Origin: Endomicrobiia bacterium
GTDB taxonomy: Bacteria > Elusimicrobiota > Endomicrobiia > DTEH01
DNA: 34,861 nucleotides
Assembly: GCA_025060535.1 (NCBI GenBank)
Contig: JANXCA010000010.1
Span: forward strand, 1-34,861
Direction: 5' to 3'
Both the position numbers and the translations under genes were made by a program. Below the pieces are notes generated by a model. It did not search any database, had not been told where the DNA came from, and saw nothing but the letters and a program-made list of their open reading frames with translations. Position 1 is the stretch's first letter. Each line of letters opens with the position of its first letter. Shown here piece after piece: positions 15,300-24,367 of this stretch.

Positions 15300-15974
15300 T
15301 TACCTATTAGATAGTTTACTCCAATCTTCCAAAAACTTCTCGATCCCTTTCTGTGTTAATGGGTGATTTATAAGTTCATCTATAAGCTTATAAGGTACAG
15401 TAACCGCATCTGCTCCATATATCGCAGAATTTATTATATGTTCTATATTTCTTACAGATGCTACAATTATTTTGGTTTTAAAATTATATACCTTGTATAC
15501 TTTTACAATATTATATATAAGTTCAATTCCTTTCTCACCTATATCATCTAATCTACCAACAAAAGGACAAATATATTCTACGCCGGATATTGCTGCTATT
15601 AGAGCTTGCTTTAAAGAAAATATAAGAGTTAGTGCTGTCTTTATATTTCTTTCTTTAAGTATCTTTACTGCTTTTAATCCTTCCTGAGTTAAAGGAATTT
15701 TAGCTACTATTTGAGATGAAATTTCTGATAATTCAATACTTTCTTCCACTATATTCTCACATTCTTGGCTAATTGGTTCTGCTAAGACAGGTACTTCTGA
15801 AATACTACATATTTCTTTTAAAATTTTTTTCGTTTCCTTAAATAAGTCTTCTGATTTTGTATTAGTTAACTGTTTTGCTATTATTGTAGGATTAGTTGTA
15901 ACTCCATTTAACAGACCCATTTCATTAACTTTTTTTATCTCTTCTATATTTGCTGTATCTAAAAATAATTTCAT
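15300..15974 (-). CDS. tal: Transaldolase, short (TalC / fructose-6-phosphate aldolase-like) type
   Basis: This 224-aa cytoplasmic class I aldolase moves a dihydroxyacetone unit between sugar phosphates in the non-oxidative pentose phosphate pathway. The start MKLFLDTANIEEI with Asp6, then GVTTNPTIIAK, the Schiff-base Lys92 in VAKIPLTQEGL, and TALTLIFSLKQALIAA followed by FVGRLDDIG are all classic. The length fits the short single-domain subfamily, whose members include both true transaldolases and fructose-6-phosphate aldolases; which reaction dominates is not visible by eye. AGGAGG with 6-nt spacing fixes the ATG. It lies 29 bp after the SprA-like gene, with a 14-bp perfect palindrome between them. 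Confidence 0.93.
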   Translation of the reverse strand: MKLFLDTANIEEIKKVNEMGLLNGVTTNPTIIAKQLTNTKSEDLFKETKKILKEICSISEVPVLAEPISQECENIVEESIELSEISSQIVAKIPLTQEGLKAVKILKERNIKTALTLIFSLKQALIAAISGVEYICPFVGRLDDIGEKGIELIYNIVKVYKVYNFKTKIIVASVRNIEHIINSAIYGADAVTVPYKLIDELINHPLTQKGIEKFLEDWSKLSNR

Positions 15975-15985
15975 CTTACACCTCC

Positions 15986-15999
15986 TTTCTTTAAAGAAA
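15986..15999. repeat. Perfect 14-bp palindrome before transaldolase SD
   Basis: TTTCTTTAAAGAAA is its own reverse complement and abuts the AGGAGG of transaldolase, between the SprA-like stop and the tal start. It could be a dimeric repressor operator or a weak mRNA hairpin. AT-rich palindromes of this size arise by chance fairly often, so the functional claim is weak. Confidence 0.3.
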
Positions 16000-16003
16000 T
16001 TAA

Positions 16004-19000
16004 CTAAAACCTTATAACCACTTGAGCATTAATACCAAAATTGTAATTTGTTTCTGTTTTTACTACTCTATTTATGTTTATATCAGAACCTAACCCTAAT
16101 GTGACGTTTATATAATCAGATATATTATAATCTCCTCTTATAGAAATACCTAAATTATCCGTATTATTTCTTGCAATATCTATAGGACTTTTTTTATGAA
16201 CATAATTAAATGTAGAATTTATTCTTAATCTATTTTTCAACGGTAACCTTTTACCAAATAACACAATACCATCCTGTTGTGGTACCAAGTCAGCATAATA
16301 AGAAACACCAAAACTATTAGTGGTTATATCTTTAGTAGGCAAACCCCTTGCATCTTTAGAATACTCTTTTCTATATTCATATCTTGGTGTTAATCTCTGT
16401 CCAAAAAATGGTAAACCTACTTGTAAAGTGACGATATCTGTAAAAGAATCTAATACTTTTAGTTTTAACAAAAAATTATAATTAGTAGTAGAGATATTTT
16501 CATAACTTGACAAAATATTATAGTTTTCCATAAAAATAAAACTTATCATTTCCTTATGTCTTATATTCCGTTCTAAGCTTACTTTCTTAATTTCAGTAGT
16601 TCTATGTGTGTATACTAAATCTAACTTAGTATCTTTTAGTACTTTCTTCTTTTTCAAGAAAACTTCCAATAAAGTTTCAAAGCCGTAAAATGTCCAACTT
16701 AAATCTGGCCATACTTTCGTATATGTTAAAGTTTTTGTTTGAGTTTCTTCTCTCTCCTCTAAAGCATCTGAATAAGATAAATTCATATCTGTTTTAGTTA
16801 AAAATGAAAAAGGTCCTTTAAAATTAAAACCTTCAAACAATTTCCAAGTAGTATTTACCCTTTGTTCTTTTCTTTCTAACATCCTGGTTCTTGAAAGTGA
16901 ATATGTTGAGATTTCAAATTTATACCATAATAGATTTAAATTATTGAAACTATATATGTTAAGTGTAGATATATCCTTTGAAAGCTTCTCATATTTATCC
17001 GATGCGATGACAGAGAAATTATAATTTAATCTTAAGGTATTAAAATGTCTCAATTTTATTAAATCCTTAGGTGAAAATCCTACATTAAAATTACTGTTTG
17101 CATTTCTCGTAATGTCTTTTTTGTTTGAAATTGGGAAATTATAATCTTCAATTACATCTATTTTATAACTAAAAAATGGTTTAAAAAAAGGGACTATATC
17201 AATATTAGAATCAAAAGAAAAATTATTTTCATTCCTTTTTTCATAGGAACTAATAATTATAGAATAAGGGGTATAATACATCTGATATGTGTTTTGTAAA
17301 TTATACAAAGTAAAAAAAGTAAGATTACCGTAATACTCAACTGGATTAACATTATTTTGAAGTATAGGCAATTTAATATCCTTATTAACATCATAATTAA
17401 ATCTTCTTAACTCGGAAAAAGTATTTTTATTACTTAAATTTAAATTAAATCTTAATTTGTCCCAAAAATTAAACGGTAAACCTAAATTAGAAAATTTTGT
17501 ATTATCTAAAATTGGAATGGATGTAGAATAATTTAACTCCCAAGGATACAACAGAAATTTTTCTTCTCCATAAGTAAAAGATATATTTTCAATAGGTAAA
17601 TATTTGCTAAAAGGATTTCTATAATTAAAAGTTGCTCTTAAGCTGTCTTTTATATCAGTTCTAGATAAAGCTGTAGTAGATGTGACAGACTTTGAATAAT
17701 TAATATTTAAAGATGGTAGTTTAGATAATATAACTCCTATATTAAAGTTACCTTCTGTAGAAGTACGTTTTCCTTCTTCATATTTTGAAATTAACTCACC
17801 CGCTTTTAAAGCAGAAGGAGTAACAGTTTGGTTTTGTCTTGCTTGAAAATTTATAGGTAAAAATTTCAACTTTGTAAAGTTAAAAAAACTTGAAATAGAA
17901 GTGTTGTCTTGATTAGTAATTGCTGAAGTAAATGTTTCAAATCTCCTGTCAATTGTTCTATATGTAGCACCAAAGTTTATCCAATTCGGAACACTAAAAT
18001 TAAAATCCAATTTTTTAGCTATTCCTTTTTTTGACCAACTTTTTGAAAGGTATATATCATTTATATAAATTATCCCACTCTGTGGTGTGTTCAGTGGATT
18101 TTCTAAAATTATTTCCAACCTTGTTATTGCTTGGAGATTTGGAGTCCCTATTTTTTTACAGATACCTCCAGTAGGATTATTTTCAGAAACACTCCATTCA
18201 TCAGGTATGTTATCTCTATTAATATCAACCTGTTCAATAGTAAATCTAATCCAGTCAGACAAAGAAGATATTGTGGTAGTTGAGTATTCTAAGTAGTTAT
18301 TTATATCAGTATACAATCTAATTTTTAAGATAATATTGTTTGAAGTTTTATTAAATATAAAAAAATTAAAATTGCGATGGAATGTGTAATCTTGTCTCTG
18401 TGAATACAATAAACTTACTACAGATGAGGAACCTAAAGTGTCAAATTTATATTCTATAGCTAAAGATTGTTCTATTTTTGTTTGTTGATATAAACTACCA
18501 TATATAGAAGAGTATTCCTCAAGTTCAGTAAGTTTTTTATATGAACGATCATTTTCATTATTTACTGCAAATATCTTAGTATTTTGTGGAGTTAAAATTT
18601 CAAATTTATTACCAACTATTGAGATTTTTGCAATCTTTAAAACTCCTGATTTATTATATCCTCTTATTCTTAACCTTAAGTTTTTAACATCACTCCATAA
18701 AGTTTTGTTTGTTATTTCTACAGGAACTATAGTTGATGTCCAGCCTGTAAAATTTAAATCTGATATTTTAAAGCTACCTGCAATTTTGTCTGTGGTATTT
18801 AAAACTCCATCAGTATCAAAGTCTTCTGTATCTAATCTTCCATTTTTGGCACCAATAAAAAATTTTTCATTATTTTTTTCATACTCAAAACCAATATCCT
18901 CATCAATATCTAATCTTCCATTTAAATTTTTATCTTCTGTATCTAACTTACCATCATTATCAATGTCTTCAGATGTATGTCCCAAATCTAAGTAAAACTC

Positions 19001-21205
19001 TCCACCTCCAGCGTTGCTGTAGTATTCAATCTCTATATACATTTTTTTTGAAAAATCCAAACCTGTTTTTGAAAAATTATATATTAAAGCCACTTCTGAA
19101 GAACTATATAGCTGATAATTTATCTTTAAAACCTGTTGTTTTTCTAAAGTTGTTTCTCTATTGGGATTTATTTCTTTGACTGGTACCTCCTCATTTTCCC
19201 AAGAAAGTTCACCTCCTATAATTTTATCTAATTTTTCATCATATATGCCAGGAATATATACATAGCTACAGCTTCCATAATTCCACATATGTCTATATGT
19301 TGATACACTATCTTCTAAGGTTATACCTTCCATATTTTCAACTACTGCTTTATCCCATATATTTGGATTTTTTTCATTTTCAGCGTATTCACCAGATATA
19401 GAATTGATAACAAAAGGAATCAACGGTAGTTTCACATCAACAAATCTTGCATCTACCTCCCATACTTGTAATGAACTTGGAGTGTTTCTTAAATCAGGAA
19501 CACTTGTACCTTTAGAAGGCAAGTTCCCAATCCAACTGCTCCCTACAAAAATTTTTTTATGAAGTGGTATTTCTATTCTACCACCAGCAAGTGTTTCTCC
19601 TCCTTGAAGTCCTAACATGCTATATTCATAACTTGCTTCTATGACACTGTTTTCTGTAATCATTTCCTCTTTTAGAAATGTTATAAATCCAGAATCATAA
19701 TCAATCCAATAATCAATGTTCCTTTGAAGAATCTTTCCATCAATTACTATTCTTTCAGAGTATGGTACAATAAATGGTTTTAAAAAATATGTTTTAATTC
19801 TATATCTATATTCTATAAGTATATCATATCTACTTATAGGATTTTTTTCATAACAGTCATCTGCAAACGGCTTATCAGAAACAAAATAAAACTCCCCATT
19901 TTCAAAATCAACAATTATATCTCCTATATTACCAGTTTTATATACTGGAATCGGTTTATCTCCTGGTTGGATTCTATCCACTGAGGGGTCTAATATTCTT
20001 GAGCTTTTGTCCGTAATTTTTAATAAAAAATTTCCTGTACCATCATCTCTTACTATATTAGTTCTTCCTATTGAATATCTGTTTAGTAGCTCCGTAGTAA
20101 AAATTTCATCTTTATCCTTGATTAAGATATAATTTGTGGTTCCTAAAAGTTCTCTTAAAGAAAGATTTGTATTTTCGTCTATGTAATCCACAGCAATTAT
20201 CCAATTTTGCTGAATTGTTCTATTAGGTAAAGTAAAAGTTACAATACCCTTTGCATAATCAACAACAAAATCCCTCCCTAATGCTAACTGCTCAAATTTA
20301 CCTGTATAAGTATAAGTCGAAACGCCAAAAGCTACAGCGGTAAGTTCCACTAAAGTAGCAGGATCTCTTTGAGGGTCTAAAGTATCTAAAAATATTTTTA
20401 CAGAATCTTTTTTTATTTTATGATTATTAAAGGATATTCTATAAAATTTCCTTCTTATATATGAAGTATCGAATAAAATTCTTCTTTCAAACTCTAATTT
20501 GCCAGTAAACCTTTTTGTTTCAAAATTTCCCTTTGATTGTGATGCAATTAAATATAATTTTGCATTTTTATACTGACCTGTAGCTTTTATTCCAAAAACC
20601 TGTCTTGAATATCCTACAAATTCCGTATTTGGAATACTTAACTGAATATCACCAAAAGCAACTTCTTGAATAAAAGCTCCTGGTTTTGCCTTGTATCCAA
20701 CAGCACCAGGTCCTACATCAACTCCTTCACCCCTATAAATTATAGAAATGTCTCTTTTATCAGGTTGTGTGTCATCAATGTCAATATTAACGTCAACATT
20801 TTTTCCAACTTTACCTTTTACACTTACTTGTAACTCTTGCTTCATATTTATATCTGTTCTGTTATATTCAGGTCTATAAGGATAATAAAGATTTTTTATC
20901 TCCATACCAATAAGTTTACGACCTGCAATAGAAAGTTGAGTTCCTTCCATAAATTCTATTGTAGTAGGAGCAACAACCGGTGGCCTTGCCGGAAGTGTTG
21001 ATTTTTCTTCTTCATAAAGAGGCACACCGCTCTCTATACTTTCCCTAACATTATTCCATTTTTTTTGGTCAAATTTGAAAATAGAGTTATAGGTAGTTGT
21101 CGAAGTGCTTATGTTTGTATTTATGTTTATATTTTCAGATTGTGCAAATACTAAACAAGTAGTAAACAATAGAAATAAATATAACGAAATTATTTTGTTT
21201 GTCAT
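16004..21205 (-). CDS. SprA-like giant outer-membrane protein (T9SS translocon-related)
   Basis: The product is 1733 aa. Signal peptide LYLFLLFTTCLVFA^Q, then EFMEGTQLSIAGRKLIGM and KGKVGKNVDVNIDIDDTQPD, RGEGVDVGPGAVGY, FGDIQLSIPNTEFVGYSRQV and FGIKATGQYKNAKLYLIASQ. This succession matches the N-terminal part of SprA/Sov, the giant barrel that forms the type IX secretion pore. About residues 740-800 hold acidic D-x-D-x-D-G Ca2+-type repeats (DIDNDGKLDTED, NLNGRLDIDED, DTDGVLNTTD), with another at about 997 (DINRDNIPDEW). From about residue 1100 on, the sequence is beta-strand-rich and ends ...AQVVIRF, a barrel C-terminus. It is shorter than Bacteroidota SprA (over 2,300 aa). No SD. It is divergent from lptF, with a PorV-like gene and a sorting-domain protease nearby. 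A SprA-family barrel is well supported; working T9SS export is inferred. Confidence 0.82.
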   Translation of the reverse strand: MTNKIISLYLFLLFTTCLVFAQSENININTNISTSTTTYNSIFKFDQKKWNNVRESIESGVPLYEEEKSTLPARPPVVAPTTIEFMEGTQLSIAGRKLIGMEIKNLYYPYRPEYNRTDINMKQELQVSVKGKVGKNVDVNIDIDDTQPDKRDISIIYRGEGVDVGPGAVGYKAKPGAFIQEVAFGDIQLSIPNTEFVGYSRQVFGIKATGQYKNAKLYLIASQSKGNFETKRFTGKLEFERRILFDTSYIRRKFYRISFNNHKIKKDSVKIFLDTLDPQRDPATLVELTAVAFGVSTYTYTGKFEQLALGRDFVVDYAKGIVTFTLPNRTIQQNWIIAVDYIDENTNLSLRELLGTTNYILIKDKDEIFTTELLNRYSIGRTNIVRDDGTGNFLLKITDKSSRILDPSVDRIQPGDKPIPVYKTGNIGDIIVDFENGEFYFVSDKPFADDCYEKNPISRYDILIEYRYRIKTYFLKPFIVPYSERIVIDGKILQRNIDYWIDYDSGFITFLKEEMITENSVIEASYEYSMLGLQGGETLAGGRIEIPLHKKIFVGSSWIGNLPSKGTSVPDLRNTPSSLQVWEVDARFVDVKLPLIPFVINSISGEYAENEKNPNIWDKAVVENMEGITLEDSVSTYRHMWNYGSCSYVYIPGIYDEKLDKIIGGELSWENEEVPVKEINPNRETTLEKQQVLKINYQLYSSSEVALIYNFSKTGLDFSKKMYIEIEYYSNAGGGEFYLDLGHTSEDIDNDGKLDTEDKNLNGRLDIDEDIGFEYEKNNEKFFIGAKNGRLDTEDFDTDGVLNTTDKIAGSFKISDLNFTGWTSTIVPVEITNKTLWSDVKNLRLRIRGYNKSGVLKIAKISIVGNKFEILTPQNTKIFAVNNENDRSYKKLTELEEYSSIYGSLYQQTKIEQSLAIEYKFDTLGSSSVVSLLYSQRQDYTFHRNFNFFIFNKTSNNIILKIRLYTDINNYLEYSTTTISSLSDWIRFTIEQVDINRDNIPDEWSVSENNPTGGICKKIGTPNLQAITRLEIILENPLNTPQSGIIYINDIYLSKSWSKKGIAKKLDFNFSVPNWINFGATYRTIDRRFETFTSAITNQDNTSISSFFNFTKLKFLPINFQARQNQTVTPSALKAGELISKYEEGKRTSTEGNFNIGVILSKLPSLNINYSKSVTSTTALSRTDIKDSLRATFNYRNPFSKYLPIENISFTYGEEKFLLYPWELNYSTSIPILDNTKFSNLGLPFNFWDKLRFNLNLSNKNTFSELRRFNYDVNKDIKLPILQNNVNPVEYYGNLTFFTLYNLQNTYQMYYTPYSIIISSYEKRNENNFSFDSNIDIVPFFKPFFSYKIDVIEDYNFPISNKKDITRNANSNFNVGFSPKDLIKLRHFNTLRLNYNFSVIASDKYEKLSKDISTLNIYSFNNLNLLWYKFEISTYSLSRTRMLERKEQRVNTTWKLFEGFNFKGPFSFLTKTDMNLSYSDALEEREETQTKTLTYTKVWPDLSWTFYGFETLLEVFLKKKKVLKDTKLDLVYTHRTTEIKKVSLERNIRHKEMISFIFMENYNILSSYENISTTNYNFLLKLKVLDSFTDIVTLQVGLPFFGQRLTPRYEYRKEYSKDARGLPTKDITTNSFGVSYYADLVPQQDGIVLFGKRLPLKNRLRINSTFNYVHKKSPIDIARNNTDNLGISIRGDYNISDYINVTLGLGSDININRVVKTETNYNFGINAQVVIRF

Positions 21206-21228
21206 AATATAGAATAAAAATTTGAATA

Positions 21229-21234
21229 ATTATA
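21229..21234 (-). promoter_or_regulatory. Candidate -10 (TATAAT) of the SprA-like gene in the divergent 81-bp spacer
   Basis: The minus strand has a consensus TATAAT 24 bp before the ATG. No good -35 is visible (TACAAA at 17 bp is poor). The 21206-21286 spacer is almost pure A/T and must carry promoters for both the SprA-like gene and lptF. On the plus side a TATTAT (21274-21279) sits only 7 bp before the lptF ATG, which would imply a leaderless lptF mRNA. Confidence 0.35.
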
Positions 21235-21286
21235 CAATTTTTTATATAATTTTTGTATATTTTTAAATAATTTTATTATGTAAAAA

Positions 21287-22426
21287 ATGAAAATAGTAAA
21301 TAAATATATAGTTTCAAATTTCGTTTCTACTTTTTATACTTACTTATTTATAACTGCTTTTTTAATTTTTATAAATTATATCTATCAAATTCTTAATTCT
21401 TTACTGCTTCATAGACCAAACTCTCACATAATACTCAACTTACTTCTTCATTTACTTCCTTCAGTATTATCCTTAACAATTCCTATAACATTTTTGTTGT
21501 CTGTAATTATGTGTTTGTCTATTCTAAATGAAAATAAAGAAATTTTAACACTACATACTATGGGTTTAAGCAAGATCTATTATACCAAATATCTATTATT
21601 AATTTCATCAATTATAGCAGTATTACTTGTATACTTTAACGGCTATATAGTTCCTAGAAGTTATAAAAATTTTAAATTTATATATTTTAAACAGATAGTT
21701 TCTAAACCATTTATTAGTTTCCAAAATAATGGTGTTATAAACTTGCAGAATAAAAAGATTTATACTCAAAAAGTAGAAAAAGATAGTATTTTTGGAGTTT
21801 ATATTCATAATTTTATAGATGATACCTCAATCCAAACAATATATGCGAAGAAAGCAAATATTTATGCAGATATAAACGGCAACTTAATACTTTACTTATT
21901 TGACGGAAAAATAACTATGTTTAATCCTCAACTTCCAAACGAAATTTTAAATTTAGTTTTCAAACAGTATAAATTTTTTGTTTATAAATCAGAAATAAAT
22001 AAATTTATTCCTTATAATAAAACATTTAGAGAAATGGACAATAGAGAACTTCTTGAAGAATTTAACAATTCCCAATTACCAAAATATAAAAAATTAGTTT
22101 TGTCAGAATATTTTCTAAGATATACTTTGTCCTTTAGTGTATTGTTTTTTTCAATTATTGGAATATATTTAGGCACTAAAATTAAAAAAAGTGCAAGGTC
22201 TGTTAGTTTTGTTGTTTCAATACTAGTTATTTTAATATATTACTTCCTATTATCCACAAGTATAACCATAATAGAAAGAATAGAAGAACTTCCTCTCTCA
22301 TTTATATCAGTTGGAACAGTTATGCAAATCCCTAATTTTACAATGATACTATTATGTGTTTTTATTTCTATAAGTCAGAAAATATATGAAAATATTAAGA
22401 AAATATATACTGGTAGAATTTTTTAA
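21287..22426 (+). CDS. lptF: LPS export permease LptF-like (YjgP/YjgQ family)
   Basis: This 379-aa inner-membrane protein has the LptF/G layout: three N-terminal helices (YIVSNFVSTFYTYLFITAFLIF; HLLPSVLSLTIPITFLLSVI; YLLLISSIIAVLLVYFNGYIVPRS), a periplasmic beta-jellyroll of about 140 residues (about 125-265), then three C-terminal helices. The helix 2 segment PSVLSLTIPITFLLSVIMCL and the coupling-region LNENKEILTLHTMGLS are typical. With LptG and the ATPase LptB (not in this window) it extracts lipopolysaccharide from the inner membrane and drives it along the Lpt bridge. It is on the plus strand, divergent from the SprA-like gene. The ATG has no SD. Assigning F versus G is by gene order only. 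Confidence 0.88.
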   Translation: MKIVNKYIVSNFVSTFYTYLFITAFLIFINYIYQILNSLLLHRPNSHIILNLLLHLLPSVLSLTIPITFLLSVIMCLSILNENKEILTLHTMGLSKIYYTKYLLLISSIIAVLLVYFNGYIVPRSYKNFKFIYFKQIVSKPFISFQNNGVINLQNKKIYTQKVEKDSIFGVYIHNFIDDTSIQTIYAKKANIYADINGNLILYLFDGKITMFNPQLPNEILNLVFKQYKFFVYKSEINKFIPYNKTFREMDNRELLEEFNNSQLPKYKKLVLSEYFLRYTLSFSVLFFSIIGIYLGTKIKKSARSVSFVVSILVILIYYFLLSTSITIIERIEELPLSFISVGTVMQIPNFTMILLCVFISISQKIYENIKKIYTGRIF

Positions 22427-23465
22427 ATTACTTATACCTGTAAGCCTTTTTTTAATTTTAATCTTTGCTTTATCTGAATTTTTTTGGAGATTGCCTGATT
22501 TTATTTCACATAAAACACCTTATTATTATATTATTTATTACCTATCACTTCATGTACCACTGTGGTTTGTTCAAACCTTACCTATAGCAGTTATGTTAAC
22601 AACTTTACTTCTTATTACACACTTACAATATACAAGAGAACTTATTTCAATCAAAACCTTAGGAATAAACACAAGAAGTTTTTTTTCTATATTACTTATA
22701 TTAGGTATCATATTCAGTGCAATTTCTTTTTATGTATATGACAATTTAGCAACAAAGCTATTTAATAAAGCTCAACTGTTTTTTAATATAAAGATAAAGG
22801 AAATACCACAATTTTCCTCTTTATTAAAAAACTTATTTTATTATGACAATAAAAATAATGCTTTTATTTATATAGGAGAATACGATCCACATAATAAAAA
22901 AATAAAAAACTGGTTTGTAGAAAAATTTAATGATGGATTTTTGGAATTAAATATAATTTCTCCTTATGGGATTAAAAAAGATAACATAGTAGAACTAAAA
23001 GATTGTATAATTTATAAATATAAAAAAAATAAATTTTTATCACAGACAAAAATTTCCACTTATGAGTATGCTTTACCAATAGATATTGAAAATTTTCAAT
23101 ACGATTATCATACTATGCAATTAGATCAAAAAAACATACAAGAAATTAAAAAAATAATTGAGTTTATGAAGTATAAAGGTGATACCCCTGCGAGATTTCT
23201 TACAGAAATTTATTTCAGGTATGCTATAACTTTCTTAAATTTTATTGTAATACTTTTTGCTATTCCTTTAGCACAGATAAAAGCTACAAAATATGGAAGT
23301 CTTGTCAGTTTCATATATACCATAACAACTTTAATAGTTTATTGGATAGTTCTATCAATTTTTAGAGTTGTGTGTGAAATTGGAATTTTATCTCATTTTT
23401 ATATTTGGGTACCTAATTTTTTATTTATTATTATAGGAACTTTATTATACTTAAAAGTTAAGTAA
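22386..23465 (+). CDS. lptG: LPS export permease LptG-like (YjgP/YjgQ family)
   Basis: The product is 359 aa, the second member of the LptFG pair, with the same six-helix plus jellyroll plan. It opens MKILRKYILVEFFKLLIPVS, then HVPLWFVQTLPIAVMLTTLL, the coupling-region YTRELISIKTLGINTRS, a periplasmic domain (about 130-265), and C-terminal helices beginning RYAITFLNFIVILFAIPLA. The ATG lies 41 bp inside the 3' end of lptF in another frame. The overlap is longer than usual, but YILVEFFKLL aligns with family N-termini, so the long form is probably real. Its stop lies in a hairpin shared with the convergent PorV-like gene. It dimerises with LptF in the LPS exporter. Confidence 0.88.
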   Translation: MKILRKYILVEFFKLLIPVSLFLILIFALSEFFWRLPDFISHKTPYYYIIYYLSLHVPLWFVQTLPIAVMLTTLLLITHLQYTRELISIKTLGINTRSFFSILLILGIIFSAISFYVYDNLATKLFNKAQLFFNIKIKEIPQFSSLLKNLFYYDNKNNAFIYIGEYDPHNKKIKNWFVEKFNDGFLELNIISPYGIKKDNIVELKDCIIYKYKKNKFLSQTKISTYEYALPIDIENFQYDYHTMQLDQKNIQEIKKIIEFMKYKGDTPARFLTEIYFRYAITFLNFIVILFAIPLAQIKATKYGSLVSFIYTITTLIVYWIVLSIFRVVCEIGILSHFYIWVPNFLFIIIGTLLYLKVK

Positions 23466-23480
23466 CTTAAATACTTTTAA
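23451..23480. terminator. Bidirectional terminator-like hairpin between lptG and the PorV-like gene
   Basis: Arms TTAAAAG-TTAAG and CTTAA-(ata)-CTTTTAA pair over 12 bp around a 3-nt loop, with a 3-nt bulge. The hairpin spans both stop codons of the convergent genes, which are 11 bp apart. Convergent position and symmetry fit termination in both directions, but the all-AT stem and lack of a long T-run make it a weak intrinsic terminator. Confidence 0.5.
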
Positions 23481-24364
23481 TATAACAAGCCAATTTGAAT
23501 AGCATGAGTTGACTGTAGATATTTATGATTACTAAAGGAATAAGATATCAAAAAATTATAAAATTCTAATTCTACTCCACTACCTATACTATAATTATTA
23601 TGAATGTCAAACACATATCCTAAATTTAAATTTAATTTCTTCCTAAAATCTTTTGAAGTATAAATGTTTATAATGTATGACAGTTTATACTTAGAATTTC
23701 TTTTAATAAACATATCCTCATAACCAAAAATTAACATACTTTCTGAGATTTTAAAACCTAAACCAAAATTATAAACAAAATCTTTACTTGTACTTATACT
23801 CTTTATTATACTACCTATTTTTATTGCTTTAAAAATTTTATTTTTAAATTTCAAGTCATAAATCAAACCGTTACTAAATCCGAAATAAATAACTTCTATA
23901 TTTATTTTTTCTAAAAATATATAACCACTAAATCCTAACTGCAAAGTATTACCTTCATCATCTAACAACTTAGCCGCAACTCCTAAGGAGGTTATGCCAT
24001 ATAAATACTCAAAAGTCTCATTTGTTAAAACTCCATCTATGTCTCTAAAGTTTATTTCACCAGATGTAAACCTTCCAAATACCAAGCCTATACCAATTTT
24101 GTTATCCACAATAGTAGAAATACTTAAAAGATCATAAGTAGTCATTCCGTAATAAAATATCTTGGTATATTCTGAATTATATTGTGATTTTAAGTTAACT
24201 AACAAAGAAGGATTAGTTATTACGCTAAATCCATTATTTTCTACAATAGATAATTCACTTGCTATCGTTTTACAAGTAGGAATACTTATTATTGCAACGT
24301 TATTAGAAAAAATTTGAAAAAATAATATGAATAAACTAATAATAACAAAAAACAATTTATCCAT
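23477..24364 (-). CDS. PorV-like outer-membrane beta-barrel protein
   Basis: The product is 295 aa. After a signal peptide (LFFVIISLFILFFQIFSN) comes a FadL/PorV-like barrel plan: an early NPSLLVNLKSQ segment (family 'NPA' motif region), strands such as KIGIGLVFGRFTSGEINFRD, SLGVAAKLLD with LQLGFSGYIF, and GFSNGLIYDLKFK, and a closing strand ending in LLY. In PorV/PorQ-type proteins the '...G.D.GL.Y..' strand is characteristic. In T9SS, PorV binds the sorting domain of cargo at SprA and carries it to the attachment machinery. Here the gene is 3 bp downstream of a protease bearing such a sorting domain and close to the SprA-like gene, which supports the assignment. Sequence similarity by eye is modest. 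Confidence 0.6.
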   Translation of the reverse strand: MDKLFFVIISLFILFFQIFSNNVAIISIPTCKTIASELSIVENNGFSVITNPSLLVNLKSQYNSEYTKIFYYGMTTYDLLSISTIVDNKIGIGLVFGRFTSGEINFRDIDGVLTNETFEYLYGITSLGVAAKLLDDEGNTLQLGFSGYIFLEKINIEVIYFGFSNGLIYDLKFKNKIFKAIKIGSIIKSISTSKDFVYNFGLGFKISESMLIFGYEDMFIKRNSKYKLSYIINIYTSKDFRKKLNLNLGYVFDIHNNYSIGSGVELEFYNFLISYSFSNHKYLQSTHAIQIGLLY

Positions 24365-24367
24365 TGT

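Noticed and set aside
16004-21205. Mobile or phage-derived giant gene
   Set aside because: Codon use and base composition match the neighbours, no integrase, repeat or tRNA-attachment duplication is present, and the N-terminal blocks fit the SprA family.
21623-21808. Minus-strand 61-aa ORF inside lptF
   Set aside because: It is antisense to the LptF periplasmic domain, with no SD and no family resemblance.
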